Of a stretch of DNA of 64,000 bases, positions 45,649 through 53,980 are shown one piece after another. Position numbers and translations under genes: made by a program. The notes under the pieces were generated by a model. It saw only the letters and a list, made by a program, of their open reading frames with translations, had not been told where the DNA came from and ran no database searches. The DNA is from an uncultured Chlamydiae bacterium (lineage in GTDB: Bacteria; Chlamydiota; Chlamydiia; Chlamydiales; SM23-39). Position 1 is the first letter of the stretch. The number at the start of each line of letters is the position of its first letter. The stretch spans positions 162,977-226,976 of the forward strand of contig CAITMJ010000018.1 in NCBI GenBank assembly GCA_903893545.1. Reading direction: 5' to 3'.

Positions 45649-46877
45649 CTGGCAAGTAACCCTTCAGGTGTGTTTTCTAAAAGAGTGCAGTTGACAAGGT
45701 CGTTTGGCTTCAGCCCCTTTGCATCGACAAACACTTTTAAAAAGTTCGCGGTATGGCCGGACAAAGTCCCCTCTTTCTCACTATTTTCCAAAAGGACACT
45801 CATGGTTCTACCGACAAACTTTTCCCGAAGCCCAAAAGCTGTTTGCTCTGCCAGCCGTAAAAGTTCCTGTTTACGCCGCTTAAGAATCTCTTGCGGGACC
45901 TGATTTGGGTAAAGCGCTGCGCGCGTTTTTTTGCGCGGGCTGTACGGGAACAAATGGATCTTTGCAAATTGAACCTTCTTTACCACATCGACCGTTTCGG
46001 CAAAGTCGGCTTCCGTCTCTCCTGGAAATCCAACGATGATGTCCGTTGTCACAGTAAAATCGGGATTTTTTTGCACCATTTTCTCCACCGTCTCCAAAAA
46101 GATTTGGCGAGTATATTTGCGATTCATCCGCTTTAAGACAATGTTGGAGCCGGCCTGCAAAACGATGTGCATACTCGGGCACGTCGTCTTCCCATTCAAC
46201 ACAGCATCGGCCAAATCCTCATCTACCTCATCGGGGTCGATCGACGAGATGCGGAGCCGCTCGAGTCCCGGCAATCGGTCCACTGCGCGAACTAGATCGG
46301 CCAGTCTTCCACCGCCATCGAAATCGCCGACGTTAATGCCTGTGATGACCACCTCTTTGTAGCCATTGGCAATCAGCCCCTCCACCTCGCTCACAACCTC
46401 CCCCACCTGGCGAGATCGAGACCGGCCGCGGACATAGGGAATGATGCAATACGTACAAAAAGAATTGCAGCCATCCTGCACCTTCACAAAAGCTCTGGTA
46501 TGGCCGTCAAACGCTTCGATTTTAAATTCGGGAAGTACCTCTTCTGGAAAAAGCTCTGCCACGAGATCCTCTTTCCTGCCATTTGGCACAAGATGGATCC
46601 CCTCGCCAATCGACCTAATCGCCTCTGGCGCGCTCTCGGCCATGCATCCGGTCACGGCGATCTTCGCCCCCGCATTTTCGCGTAGGAGCTGGCGGATCTG
46701 GTGCCTAGACGAGCTATCTGCCGATTCGGTCACAGTGCACGTATTGACGATGCAGACATCCGCAGCCTCCCCCTCTTCTGCCGGGGTAAAGCCAAGACCG
46801 CGAAGCTGATCGGCGTAGCCTTGAGACTCATACTGGTTTGTGCGGCATCCGAGAGTGACGACTTTGAACTTTTTCAT
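45642..46877 (-). CDS. mtaB: tRNA t6A37 methylthiotransferase
   Basis: Radical-SAM enzyme that converts t6A37 to ms2t6A in tRNA-Lys and related tRNAs. It is 411 aa. The start MKKFKVVTLGCRTNQYESQ with CRTNQ is the MtaB-type signature (MiaB has CQMN). NTCTVT, TGCMAE and the radical-SAM site GCNSFCTYCIIPYVRGRSRSR follow. A TRAM domain is at the end. It is divergent from marC and overlaps the downstream hypothetical gene. Confidence 0.94.
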   Translation of the reverse strand: MKKFKVVTLGCRTNQYESQGYADQLRGLGFTPAEEGEAADVCIVNTCTVTESADSSSRHQIRQLLRENAGAKIAVTGCMAESAPEAIRSIGEGIHLVPNGRKEDLVAELFPEEVLPEFKIEAFDGHTRAFVKVQDGCNSFCTYCIIPYVRGRSRSRQVGEVVSEVEGLIANGYKEVVITGINVGDFDGGGRLADLVRAVDRLPGLERLRISSIDPDEVDEDLADAVLNGKTTCPSMHIVLQAGSNIVLKRMNRKYTRQIFLETVEKMVQKNPDFTVTTDIIVGFPGETEADFAETVDVVKKVQFAKIHLFPYSPRKKTRAALYPNQVPQEILKRRKQELLRLAEQTAFGLREKFVGRTMSVLLENSEKEGTLSGHTANFLKVFVDAKGLKPNDLVNCTLLENTPEGLLARC

Positions 46878-46980
46878 CCAAAAAAGATACCATACTCGGC
46901 CAAAAGAAGGAAAGGTCCCTTTCCTAAAAAAGCCCCTCTACGCTACAATCGCCTCTATCTTATAAAAATTGGATCACACC

Positions 46981-47601
46981 ATGAATATTTCAGCAGACAG
47001 CTTTTCCACCATTGCCTTCACGATCTTTTTCGTATTGAATGCAACGGGCCAAATCCCTCTCTTCCTTGCTCTCCTTTCCCGTTTTGAGCATAAGAGACAG
47101 CTTAAAATCATCACCCGAGAGCTCATTGTCGCCCTCGTCGTCCTCCTCCTCTTTACCTTCTTTGGAGACTGGATCTTAAAAGTACTCGGCATCTCCCGCG
47201 CCACCATCGCGATTGCCGGCGGTATCCTCCTCTTCCTGATCTCGCTTACGATGATTTTCCCATCTGGAGAGCAAACGACCGAACACCTCACCCAAGAGCC
47301 AATGGTCATCCCCCTTGCGATCCCCGTGATCACAGGCCCAGGAGCCATCACCACCGTTATGACCTACGCCCACAATACCGCCAAGCCCATGATGGTCGCA
47401 GGAGCGGTCCTCTGCGCATGGATCCCATCGCTCATCATTCTCCTCCTCGGATCTTATGTTAAAAAGATTCTTGGCGCTCGCGGCCTTGTTGCCGTAGAAC
47501 GCGTTGGCGGAATGCTCGTTTGCCTCATTGGGATCAACATGGCGACGACAGGCGTTCTCCTCATCGTCAAAGAATACTTCAACATCGCTGTTGTTCAGTA
47601 G
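46981..47601 (+). CDS. MarC-family integral membrane protein
   Basis: A 206-residue inner-membrane protein with six hydrophobic segments, of the MarC/YhgN (UPF0056) family, whose transport substrate is not established. Typical blocks are FVLNATGQIPLFLAL and PLAIPVITGPGAITTVM. I use the ATG at 46981; a TTG four codons upstream is in frame. Chlamydia has a homologue (CT852). The stop lies 9 nt before the left inverted repeat of the toxin-antitoxin region. Confidence 0.92.
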   Translation: MNISADSFSTIAFTIFFVLNATGQIPLFLALLSRFEHKRQLKIITRELIVALVVLLLFTFFGDWILKVLGISRATIAIAGGILLFLISLTMIFPSGEQTTEHLTQEPMVIPLAIPVITGPGAITTVMTYAHNTAKPMMVAGAVLCAWIPSLIILLLGSYVKKILGARGLVAVERVGGMLVCLIGINMATTGVLLIVKEYFNIAVVQ

Positions 47602-47610
47602 GAATTGAAG

Positions 47611-47704
47611 AATAGACAGTAGGGGTGTGCGCTACCGCTCCACCCCCTCTGCCCACGGTGACTAGATTTAAGACTTCGATAACCAGTCGCGCAAATAAGT
47701 CCGG
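47611..47704. repeat. Left copy of a 94-bp inverted repeat flanking the PIN/XRE module
   Basis: Read in reverse complement, this segment matches 48921-49014 end to end at roughly 85-90% identity by eye. It includes an uninterrupted identical core of about 32 nt (TATTTGCGCGACTGG... through ...GTCTTAAAT). It begins 9 nt after the marC stop. The copy contains its own small hairpin (GGGGTG 47622-47627 with CACCCC). Confidence 0.9.
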
Positions 47705-47856
47705 TCACTCCATGGCGTTTTTTTTGATGCACTCCCTATCGCGTCTACGGCTCCGCGACCTAAGGCCTCGCGACTACGTGCGCGGCGCAGGATGAGCTAA
47801 AGGAAATCGTAAAGCGAGACCCTTTGAGCTACTGGCCCCTTGAGAAGAGATAGCTC
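47705..47856. other. GC-rich non-coding segment between the left repeat and the toxin gene
   Basis: No plausible reading frame and no tRNA-like cloverleaf is seen. The stretch around 47733-47790 is rich in CGCG and contains an imperfect direct repeat (GCTCCGCGAC / GCCTCGCGAC). It differs in composition from the AT-rich toxin gene next to it. It may be the remains of a structured RNA or of a longer repeat element. Confidence 0.4.
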
Positions 47857-48264
47857 TCAATTAGGAACCCTGACAACACCGGGAAACAAATCGAAATGAG
47901 TGTCAAAAGAAAAAACTTCATTTATTTTTAGTCTTTTCATGACAGCAACTGTAATAGCATCCGTGTAAGAAAGACCTTGGTCGAGATATTTTTTAGAAAA
48001 AAGAAAGGCAGCCGCACGGTCTGAATTTTCAATAGAAATAATCTTAGCGAAATTTTGATCGATAAATTCTTCCAATATTTTAAGAGCTTTTTCTTTTGGA
48101 AAAGCATGATGCGTCAGCCATTTATGCGTTTCTTCAATGATTAAATCAGTCACTACTAAAGGTTCCTTGTTATGCTGATAGAATTCATAGGCGAGTTTTG
48201 CTTCCTTCCCACCCCGTCTTTGATCAAAAAGGAAAATCCAGGCTGCAGTGTCTACTAGAATCAT
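47857..48264 (-). CDS. PIN-domain ribonuclease toxin (VapC type)
   Basis: A 135-residue PIN-domain protein. The acidic metal site is visible as D5 (MILVDTAAW), E44/E45 (IIEETHKW), D102 (YTDAITVAV) and D121/D125 (SFDTHFD). VapC toxins cleave tRNA or rRNA and are held inactive by a co-expressed antitoxin. The gene overlaps the upstream XRE regulator by 4 nt (ATGA). It is AT-rich and lies between long inverted repeats, which suggests acquisition as a cassette. Confidence 0.9.
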   Translation of the reverse strand: MILVDTAAWIFLFDQRRGGKEAKLAYEFYQHNKEPLVVTDLIIEETHKWLTHHAFPKEKALKILEEFIDQNFAKIISIENSDRAAAFLFSKKYLDQGLSYTDAITVAVMKRLKINEVFSFDTHFDLFPGVVRVPN

Positions 48265-48599
48265 TTTTTGATCTTCCTAGCCAAATCTTCATCGAGATCC
48301 TTAGGATCAAATTTTTGATCGTATTGAAGAGTCCCTATAAATTCGCTAAGCGCTTTCTTCTGCCTTCGAACTTCACTCATTTCAATCTCATCTTGGAATT
48401 CAAAAATGTCATTTGGGGTACACTCAAGAGCAGCACAGAGTTTGCCGATTGTATCCAGTTCGATCTTAACTTGTTTTCCAGACTCCAAATTACTAATAGT
48501 AGTCTTTGACAGGCTTGCTCTTCGAGCAACTTGCTGTTGCGTTAAGCGTCTCTTTTTACGTAGCTTGCGAGTATTGATTCGAATCTTTTTTATCGTCAT
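48261..48599 (-). CDS. XRE-family HTH regulator, probable antitoxin of the PIN toxin
   Basis: A 112-residue protein. Residues about 10-68 are a Cro/C1-type helix-turn-helix (LRKKRRLTQQQVARRASLSKTTISNLESG...ALECTPNDIFEF). The acidic C-terminal segment (LSEFIGTLQYDQKFDPKDLDEDLA) is the likely toxin-binding part. Most VapC toxins pair with AbrB-, MetJ- or Phd-fold antitoxins, so an XRE partner is less common. It is transcribed from a strong promoter with an overlapping palindrome, as expected for autorepression. Confidence 0.85.
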   Translation of the reverse strand: MTIKKIRINTRKLRKKRRLTQQQVARRASLSKTTISNLESGKQVKIELDTIGKLCAALECTPNDIFEFQDEIEMSEVRRQKKALSEFIGTLQYDQKFDPKDLDEDLARKIKK

Positions 48600-48611
48600 G
48601 GTGAATCCTGA

Positions 48612-48653
48612 ACTGTTGTCTACAGTTTAGCAAAACAGCAGAAAAAATGTCAA
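48612..48653 (-). promoter_or_regulatory. Promoter and palindromic operator of the XRE/PIN operon
   Basis: On the minus strand a perfect TTGACA (48648-48653) and TAAACT (48624-48629) are separated by 18 nt. The palindrome ACTGT-N5-ACAGT (48612-48626) overlaps the -10 and transcription start. A second pair of direct repeats of the form CTAAG(G)TTGA(A)CAT overlaps and precedes the -35. This layout fits binding of the XRE protein to its own promoter. Confidence 0.65.
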
Positions 48654-48722
48654 CCTTAGTTAATCATGTTCAACTTAGGTTTATCAATTGAGGTCATTTT
48701 CCAAAGGTACTAGAGTAGAAGT

Positions 48723-48866
48723 TCATTTCGGCAGTCGTTTTTTGACTGCCTTTTTGGTAGCAAGAGATGCATTACCTGCGTATATCTTTTTATAGGACTG
48801 GACAATTTTTTCTACCCAACTATTATAATCGGGATCTCCTTCTTCAGGAATATCAAATCCACTTCG
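48723..48866 (-). pseudogene. 3' remnant of an unidentified gene
   Basis: An open stretch of 47 codons without a start codon ends at a TGA (48723-48725). It reads GFDIPEEGDPDYNSWVEK then IVQSYKKIYAG and a basic tail ending KKRLPK. The amino-acid composition looks like real coding sequence. It is cut off by a stop and then by the right inverted repeat about 50 nt upstream. I do not recognise the family. It suggests that a longer gene was truncated when the repeat region formed. Confidence 0.5.
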
Positions 48867-48920
48867 TCAGTGCAGCCCGAGACTGGTTCCGGCAAAGAGA
48901 AATCGCGTCGTAGAAAACGG

Positions 48921-49014
48921 CGGACCTATTTGCGCGACTGGTTATCGAAGTCTTAAATCCAGTCACCTGGGCCAGCGGGGGGGGAGCGATAGCGTAACAT
49001 CCCGACTGTCTATT
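48921..49014. repeat. Right copy of the 94-bp inverted repeat
   Basis: Reverse-complement partner of 47611-47704. The outer end (CTGTCTATT) is 9 nt from the radC stop, just as the left copy is 9 nt from the marC stop. It carries an uninterrupted G8 run at 48977-48984 where the left copy has a broken tract. Confidence 0.9.
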
Positions 49015-49023
49015 ACAGTTTTT

Positions 49024-49722
49024 TTAATACCCACCCAACCCAATCACTCCAAGATGGCCATTTTCCCGAAAAGAGAAAAACCGGCCCCTATCCCCGATAA
49101 TTAAATGATCGGCAAGCTCAATGCCGATGATGCTGCTCGCTTTCCATAACTTGTCGGTCACGTCTCTGTCGTCTTTGGAAGGGCGAGGATCTCCTGAGGG
49201 GTGGTTATGCGCGATGATCACACTGTGAGCTCGGTGCCGGATCGCCGAGCAGAAGACCTCGCGAGGGTGGATAAGAAGCTGGTTTAAAAGACCGCGACCG
49301 AGAACTTCTTTATGGAGAAGTTTTTTTCTTGTGTCGCGAAAGAGCCCAAAGAGCACTTCTGTTTTCTCTTCTTGAAGCGCAGGGGCGATTTGCGCAAAGG
49401 CTTTCTCCGAGGTGTCGATGAGAAGACGATCTTCCCCTTTTGGGCGGATACGCTTGAAGAGATGAAATGCAGCTTGTAGTGTCACCGCTTTTGCCGTCCC
49501 TATCCCCTTGATGGCCAAAAGATCTTGTAGACTTGCTTGCGCCAGCTCTTCTAAGGAACCAAAACGGGCTAAAAGAAGCGAGGCGAGGGAAAGGGCTGAG
49601 TGTTCTTTGGTTCCAAATCCTAGCAAAATGGCAATCAGTTCGATCGAAGAGAGATGAGAAGCTCCAAGCTCGATCAGCCGCTCCCGAGGACGCTCACTCG
49701 GGGGCAGATCGAGAATCGTCAC
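49024..49722 (-). CDS. radC: RadC/JAB1-MPN domain protein
   Basis: A 232-residue protein with an N-terminal helix-hairpin-helix region (LLAIKGIGTAKAVTLQAAF) and a C-terminal JAMM metal site VIIAHNHPSGDPRPSKDD. The family was once linked to DNA repair, but its role is unresolved and its enzymatic activity uncertain. It overlaps the hflX stop by 4 nt. Its stop is next to the right inverted repeat. Confidence 0.95.
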   Translation of the reverse strand: MTILDLPPSERPRERLIELGASHLSSIELIAILLGFGTKEHSALSLASLLLARFGSLEELAQASLQDLLAIKGIGTAKAVTLQAAFHLFKRIRPKGEDRLLIDTSEKAFAQIAPALQEEKTEVLFGLFRDTRKKLLHKEVLGRGLLNQLLIHPREVFCSAIRHRAHSVIIAHNHPSGDPRPSKDDRDVTDKLWKASSIIGIELADHLIIGDRGRFFSFRENGHLGVIGLGGY

Positions 49723-51041
49723 AAGACCTCAAAATGGGCGACTTTTTGCTCGAGCGCAAGGGGAACTTCTACTTCTAAAAGAACGTCATTTTCCACATAA
49801 TCGGTCGATAAAACTTTCCCCTCTCGCATCAGTTCGCTCACAAGTGCATATTGGGTTTGCGGAATGCGAAGATGCATGACTTTTCGAAGAAGAGACAGTT
49901 CTTTAATCATGAGCTCTAAAAGGCGATCAAATCCAAGTCCTGTAAGAGCGGAGATCTCCACTGTTTTTGGATAGGTTAAGCGCATTTTTTCAATCATCAG
50001 CCGCCCCTCTGCCACATCGACTTTATTTAGAACGGTGATTGTCGGATGTTTGTCAGCGCCGAGCTCTTTTAATACTTTGAGAGTCGATTCGGCCTGCATG
50101 AAAGCATTTGGGCTGCTCGCATCGATGAGGTGTAAAAGGATATCCGCTTGAGCCGCTTCTTCAAGAGTGCTCTTAAAGGCCGCAACCAATAGGTGGGGCA
50201 ATTTTCGGATAAAGCCAACGGTGTCGATGAGGAGAATCTCTTGCCGATTGGGGAGAACAAATTTACGAGTCGTCGTGTCGAGGGTTGCAAAGAGCTTATC
50301 TTCGACAAGTACGTCGGCTGCAGTCAGAGAGCGAAGAAGGGTCGACTTGCCGACGTTTGTGTAGCCGACAATCGCAAATGTGGGGATCTTGCTTCGCTTG
50401 CGCGCGCGCCTTTGCGTATCTCTATGTTTTGCGACCTCTTTTAATTCTCTTTCGAGCTGATTGATCTGCCGTTTTAAAAGACGCCGATCGAGTTCGATCT
50501 GCTGTTCGCCGCCTCCTCTGGAATATCCCCCACCGCCTGAGCCGCTGCCGCCAGCGCCTTGCCGATCGAGGTTCGTCCAAAGGCGAGTCAGCCTTGGCAA
50601 CTGATAGCGATACGCTGCAATCTCTACCTGAATCCGCGCTTCGCGGGTTTGGGCCCTTTGCGCAAACACGCCTAAAATCAGTTCGGTCCGATCGATCACC
50701 GTTCGTTTCAGCGCTTTTTCTAAGTTTCTTTGCTGCTGGGGAGACATTTCATCATCGAAAATAACGATATCGATCGATTGTTCTTCCGAGAGAACCGCGA
50801 TCTCTTCTACCTTGCCTTTCCCAATGTAGGTCCCCGCATCGATTTCGCGAAGAGGATTGGCCAGCTTTGCCACCGTTTCCAAACCATAGGTATCGGCTAA
50901 ACTCTTCAGCTCTTCGAGCTGCTCTTCACATTGCTCTTTTTTTCCCTGAGAATAAGTGCCGATTAAAAGAGCCCGTTTTTCCCGGGTTGTTAAATCGTGA
51001 AGTCTGCCTTGGTTTCCACCAGGCTCTATCGTTTCATGCAT
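49719..51041 (-). CDS. hflX: Ribosome-associated GTPase HflX
   Basis: A GTPase that splits stalled or hibernating ribosomes. At 440 aa it has the N-terminal HflX domain (ETVAKLANPLREIDAGTYIGKGKVEE), a Gly/Ser-rich loop (GAGGSGSGGGGYSRGGGEQQ), and the G domain with the P-loop VGYTNVGKSTLLRSL, DTVGFIRKLP and NKVD. It is followed by radC with a 4-nt overlap and preceded by an MBL-fold gene, the CT379-CT380 arrangement. Confidence 0.96.
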   Translation of the reverse strand: MHETIEPGGNQGRLHDLTTREKRALLIGTYSQGKKEQCEEQLEELKSLADTYGLETVAKLANPLREIDAGTYIGKGKVEEIAVLSEEQSIDIVIFDDEMSPQQQRNLEKALKRTVIDRTELILGVFAQRAQTREARIQVEIAAYRYQLPRLTRLWTNLDRQGAGGSGSGGGGYSRGGGEQQIELDRRLLKRQINQLERELKEVAKHRDTQRRARKRSKIPTFAIVGYTNVGKSTLLRSLTAADVLVEDKLFATLDTTTRKFVLPNRQEILLIDTVGFIRKLPHLLVAAFKSTLEEAAQADILLHLIDASSPNAFMQAESTLKVLKELGADKHPTITVLNKVDVAEGRLMIEKMRLTYPKTVEISALTGLGFDRLLELMIKELSLLRKVMHLRIPQTQYALVSELMREGKVLSTDYVENDVLLEVEVPLALEQKVAHFEVL

Positions 51042-51045
51042 GTGA

Positions 51046-51795
51046 TTAACCTAGCTCTATGAGTAGACCGTCATATCCAAGTTGGACATTTGATGGCAAT
51101 TGGCGACTGGCAGCCTCGTGGTCGATCGCGTGGGATAAATGGGTAAGCCACGTCTTTTTGGCGCCGACCTTTTTGCTAAACTGCACCGCTTCCTCCAAAG
51201 AAAAATGAACTTTGGATGACTGGATGGAAAGCGCACTTAAAACAAGTTGCTCAACGCCCTGTAGAAAAGAATAAATCTCTTCACTATGTTCTCGAATATC
51301 GGAAATGTAGGCAAAATTGCCAATGCGAAATCCGTTTACTTTCATCCCGCTTTGCGCATAGGTGGTATAGCCTATTGTAATGCCGCAAAACTGAGTTTCT
51401 CCGGTCTCCTCAGGAAGAACCTGGCAATCGAGTCTTGCCACATAGGAAATACTCTCTTTGGCAAAAAGGTAAGAATAGCGCCTTTGCAAATCGGCAAAGC
51501 TCTCTTTCGAAAGAAGACATGGCAGCGCGCCCTTCAAAACGCGAAGCTCATCGATCCCCGCGATATGATCGTAATGCGTGTGCGTTAAAAGAAGGCCATC
51601 TAAGTGAGAGATTTTATGCGTCAACGCCTGCTGGCGAAAATCGGGTCCCACATCGATGAGAAACACCTTCTTTCCCACGGTGAGAAGACCGGAAGCTCTG
51701 AGCCGTTTGTTCGATTGACAGACATGGCAAGAGCATCCGATGACAGGAATCCCTGCAGATGCGCCGGTACCGAGAAATAAAAAAGAAGCTTGCAT
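51046..51795 (-). CDS. Metallo-beta-lactamase-fold hydrolase (PhnP/YycJ-like)
   Basis: A 249-residue protein with LFLGTGASAGIPVIGCSCHVCQ at the start (Cys residues as in PhnP-like phosphodiesterases), the metal site LLTHTHYDHIAG (HxHxDH) and a distal LTHLSHAID. It probably cleaves a cyclic phosphodiester or a nucleic-acid end; the substrate is not known. It lies 4 nt upstream of hflX, matching the chlamydial CT380-CT379 pair. Confidence 0.9.
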   Translation of the reverse strand: MQASFLFLGTGASAGIPVIGCSCHVCQSNKRLRASGLLTVGKKVFLIDVGPDFRQQALTHKISHLDGLLLTHTHYDHIAGIDELRVLKGALPCLLSKESFADLQRRYSYLFAKESISYVARLDCQVLPEETGETQFCGITIGYTTYAQSGMKVNGFRIGNFAYISDIREHSEEIYSFLQGVEQLVLSALSIQSSKVHFSLEEAVQFSKKVGAKKTWLTHLSHAIDHEAASRQLPSNVQLGYDGLLIELG

Positions 51796-51834
51796 AGGAG
51801 GAAATCGTAAAACGTCGCAGGAATATAAGAAAGA

Positions 51835-52128
51835 TTAAAATTGATCTTCAGCTTCTTGTGCTTCGTGAAGAAAGTCGGTAAGAAGGCAAAAATCGCCCGT
51901 TTCATTGTAGAAAAAGTAAGCATCGCCAAATTGAGCGACCAATTTTCGAAGGGCCGCAGCTTGCTTGACTTTCGGGCAAACGTCTTGGAGTTGATCGACA
52001 ATCTCCGCAATCATGAGTTCATATTGCAGATCGCCATGATGTTGCGGAAGATCTGCAGCTAGATCTTCGAGCTCTTGGAGTTCCTCAAGAGCTTCTCTTT
52101 CAAGAGGCTTCTTCTTTTTCTCTTTCAT
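51835..52128 (-). CDS. Small acidic hypothetical protein
   Basis: A 97-residue, mostly helical protein. The N-terminus is Lys/Glu-rich (MKEKKKKPLEREALEELQELE) and likely forms a coiled coil. The rest (LQYELMIAEIVDQLQDVCPK, FGDAYFFYNETGDFCLLTDFL) has no family I recognise. The start is supported by GGAGAG 8 nt upstream. It stands 39 nt before the MBL gene on the same strand and may belong to that operon. Confidence 0.65.
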   Translation of the reverse strand: MKEKKKKPLEREALEELQELEDLAADLPQHHGDLQYELMIAEIVDQLQDVCPKVKQAAALRKLVAQFGDAYFFYNETGDFCLLTDFLHEAQEAEDQF

Positions 52129-52202
52129 ACAATTCTCTCCATTATCTTAATTTTAGCATGAATAGAAATGAAAATAAAGGAAAAATTTTAATTTTAATCT
52201 CT

Positions 52203-53126
52203 TTATTCAGAGATATTTATGGCAATGTTTTTTCCAAGAAGGGCGTGATAGAGAAGGCCCCTAGAACCAAGACCTGTAAAGACCCAGGTACGATGGTCAA
52301 CCTGAGCTGCAAAGGGTCTAGAACTCCCCTTCGTCCCAAGGCGGACGCCTGCCCTAACATCCACAACCTCAAAGTCTTTTGCCGGAGGATAGAAAACTGC
52401 AGCCCTAGCCAAAAGCCCTGGAATCACCTCTTTATGGGGCAAAAGATCAAGATAGCCATGCTCATAGGTAGAGCCCACTTGGCAAAGGTAAGGATCTTCT
52501 GTCGTTGAGATATGGCCATTGCCGATAAGACTAAAGGGAAGAGGTTCTTGGCAACGGCAAAGAAGAGCCTGGCCCTTCACAGGCTCTAGAGGTAGATCGA
52601 TAAACTGAAGCGTTTCATAGCCTGCCGCTACCACGATTTTGTCAAAATCTGCAAGAGCTGCAAGAGACTCGATCCGCCTCTCTTCAAAACGGACTCCCTT
52701 TGCAGCGCACGCGAGCAAAAGCCCCTCCAAATAAGGCTTTGAATAGACAGTGGTCCCTTCAGAGATCCAAAGACCTGGCAGCAGCGCAGCTTTTGCCAAA
52801 GAACACCGCTCTCTCCATTCCGGCCTTAAGCAAAATTTTTCTCGCTGCACAGCCTCTATCGCAAAACGGAAAATGCCTGTCTTACTCGCTACTGGCCGGC
52901 CAAGGTGATTTGCGGCAATATCGAGAAGTTCAAACGTTGCTTGCATCCCCTCTTCTGCCCGCCAAGAAGGCAAGGCCATTTTACTGGGAAATGGGTGCAA
53001 AAGTCCGGTAGAAACCCAAGAAGCGCTTCCGTCAGGCGTTCCAAAAAGAGTGACCTCCGCTTTCTCTGGAAGGTGCCAAGCAACAGCTAGCCCCGCAAGC
53101 CCGGCTCCAATGATTGCGACCTTCAT
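52203..53126 (-). CDS. FAD-dependent oxidoreductase of the DAO/MnmC-like family
   Basis: A 307-residue flavoprotein. The FAD-binding Rossmann motif is MKVAIIGAGLAGLAVAWHL. The DAO-fold blocks are SWVSTGLLHPFPS, YLEGLLLACAAKGVRFEE, VVAAGYET and the C-terminal VRAGVRLG...FTGLGSRGLLYHALL. The C-terminal GLGSRGL and GSTYEHGY are reminiscent of the MnmC oxidase domain, but there is no methyltransferase half. The substrate is therefore uncertain (an amino acid or a modified tRNA base). I use the ATG at 53124-53126, which overlaps the upstream membrane-protein stop (ATGA); the longer frame adds an unrelated leader. Confidence 0.8.
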   Translation of the reverse strand: MKVAIIGAGLAGLAVAWHLPEKAEVTLFGTPDGSASWVSTGLLHPFPSKMALPSWRAEEGMQATFELLDIAANHLGRPVASKTGIFRFAIEAVQREKFCLRPEWRERCSLAKAALLPGLWISEGTTVYSKPYLEGLLLACAAKGVRFEERRIESLAALADFDKIVVAAGYETLQFIDLPLEPVKGQALLCRCQEPLPFSLIGNGHISTTEDPYLCQVGSTYEHGYLDLLPHKEVIPGLLARAAVFYPPAKDFEVVDVRAGVRLGTKGSSRPFAAQVDHRTWVFTGLGSRGLLYHALLGKNIAINISE

Positions 53127-53941
53127 GGGCGGTGCAAGTATTGATAACTTCTTGCAGCAAAGTGGAAAAAGAAAATTATTGTGGGAGAAAGAAGAGCAGA
53201 AAACGGCAACATGACGATAAACCACTTCAGAGCCATAGCGACAGGAGGTCCTGTCAGAGCAAAGCTAGTCTCTGCCAAAGAGGCAGCCAAAGAGAGAACT
53301 CCCCCCACGAAAAGAGCTGGCAACAGCCCAATGAGACAAAGAGCGGTGGCGAGGAACGGTTTTTCTTGCAAAGAGCTCCAAATTTTCCGAGCAAACTCGA
53401 TACTCCCCTCCATTAAAGAATGGTTCTTCGATGACAAGGCTGCGGCTGGAGCGATGAAAAAAAGAAGCCCCACATCGAATAGGCAAAGGAGAAGAGAGCA
53501 AAAAATTAACAAAAAAGGGACAAACGCAAAGATGACATTGAAAAAAGAACCTAAGAGAGGGATCTCTTTTAAGAGAAAAAACAACCCCATGACGATCCAC
53601 AAACACAAATAGGCCAAGATCGGAGGCAAGGACAAGTACGAAGTGCCAATCGCAATATCCATAGAGCTGGTAAAAAACTTCCGCAATTCAACCGAGTCAC
53701 TTCCTTCTTCCATCCGGAGAAGAAAAACGCCCAGCATCAGAAGAAAGGCGGCTCCAAGGAGAATAGGAAGGAGCAAAAGAGAAAAGCGGATCCAGGCATT
53801 TGCCTCAATCGCTAAACTTTTGCAGAAAATAAAAAGAAGACCGGACAGGAAAAGAGCGGCAAAGGTCATCAGTAACTTTTTTCGAGAAAAAGTCCCTTCC
53901 CACGCTTTGACAAAAATTTTTTCCAACTCGTTCCAAGTCAT
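53123..53941 (-). CDS. Polytopic membrane protein of unknown function
   Basis: A 272-residue inner-membrane protein with about six hydrophobic segments (about 22-42, 50-75, 95-125, 130-165, 195-220 and 235-262). I recognise no transporter or enzyme motif. Small Lys/Arg-rich loops alternate with hydrophobic stretches. It is translationally coupled to the FAD oxidoreductase gene by an ATGA overlap and divergent from the gene at 53981. Confidence 0.7.
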   Translation of the reverse strand: MTWNELEKIFVKAWEGTFSRKKLLMTFAALFLSGLLFIFCKSLAIEANAWIRFSLLLLPILLGAAFLLMLGVFLLRMEEGSDSVELRKFFTSSMDIAIGTSYLSLPPILAYLCLWIVMGLFFLLKEIPLLGSFFNVIFAFVPFLLIFCSLLLCLFDVGLLFFIAPAAALSSKNHSLMEGSIEFARKIWSSLQEKPFLATALCLIGLLPALFVGGVLSLAASLAETSFALTGPPVAMALKWFIVMLPFSALLSPTIIFFFHFAARSYQYLHRP

Positions 53942-53980
53942 GGCAAAGAATCATCATCTTTTGCTATCATTTTCGTCAAT

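Noticed and set aside
46909..46924. GGAAAGG-TC-CCTTTCC hairpin upstream of marC
   Set aside because: The loop of two bases is too tight, it lies in a divergent promoter gap, and nothing supports a function.
47705..47856. Possible tRNA or small structured RNA in the GC-rich stretch
   Set aside because: No acceptor-stem pairing, T-loop GTTCRA or anticodon arm could be laid out. Listed only as a non-coding segment.
48730..48755. GGCAGTC/GACTGCC hairpin followed by T5, looking like a plus-strand terminator
   Set aside because: It lies inside the minus-strand gene remnant (codons for KKAVKKRLPK), and no plus-strand gene ends there.
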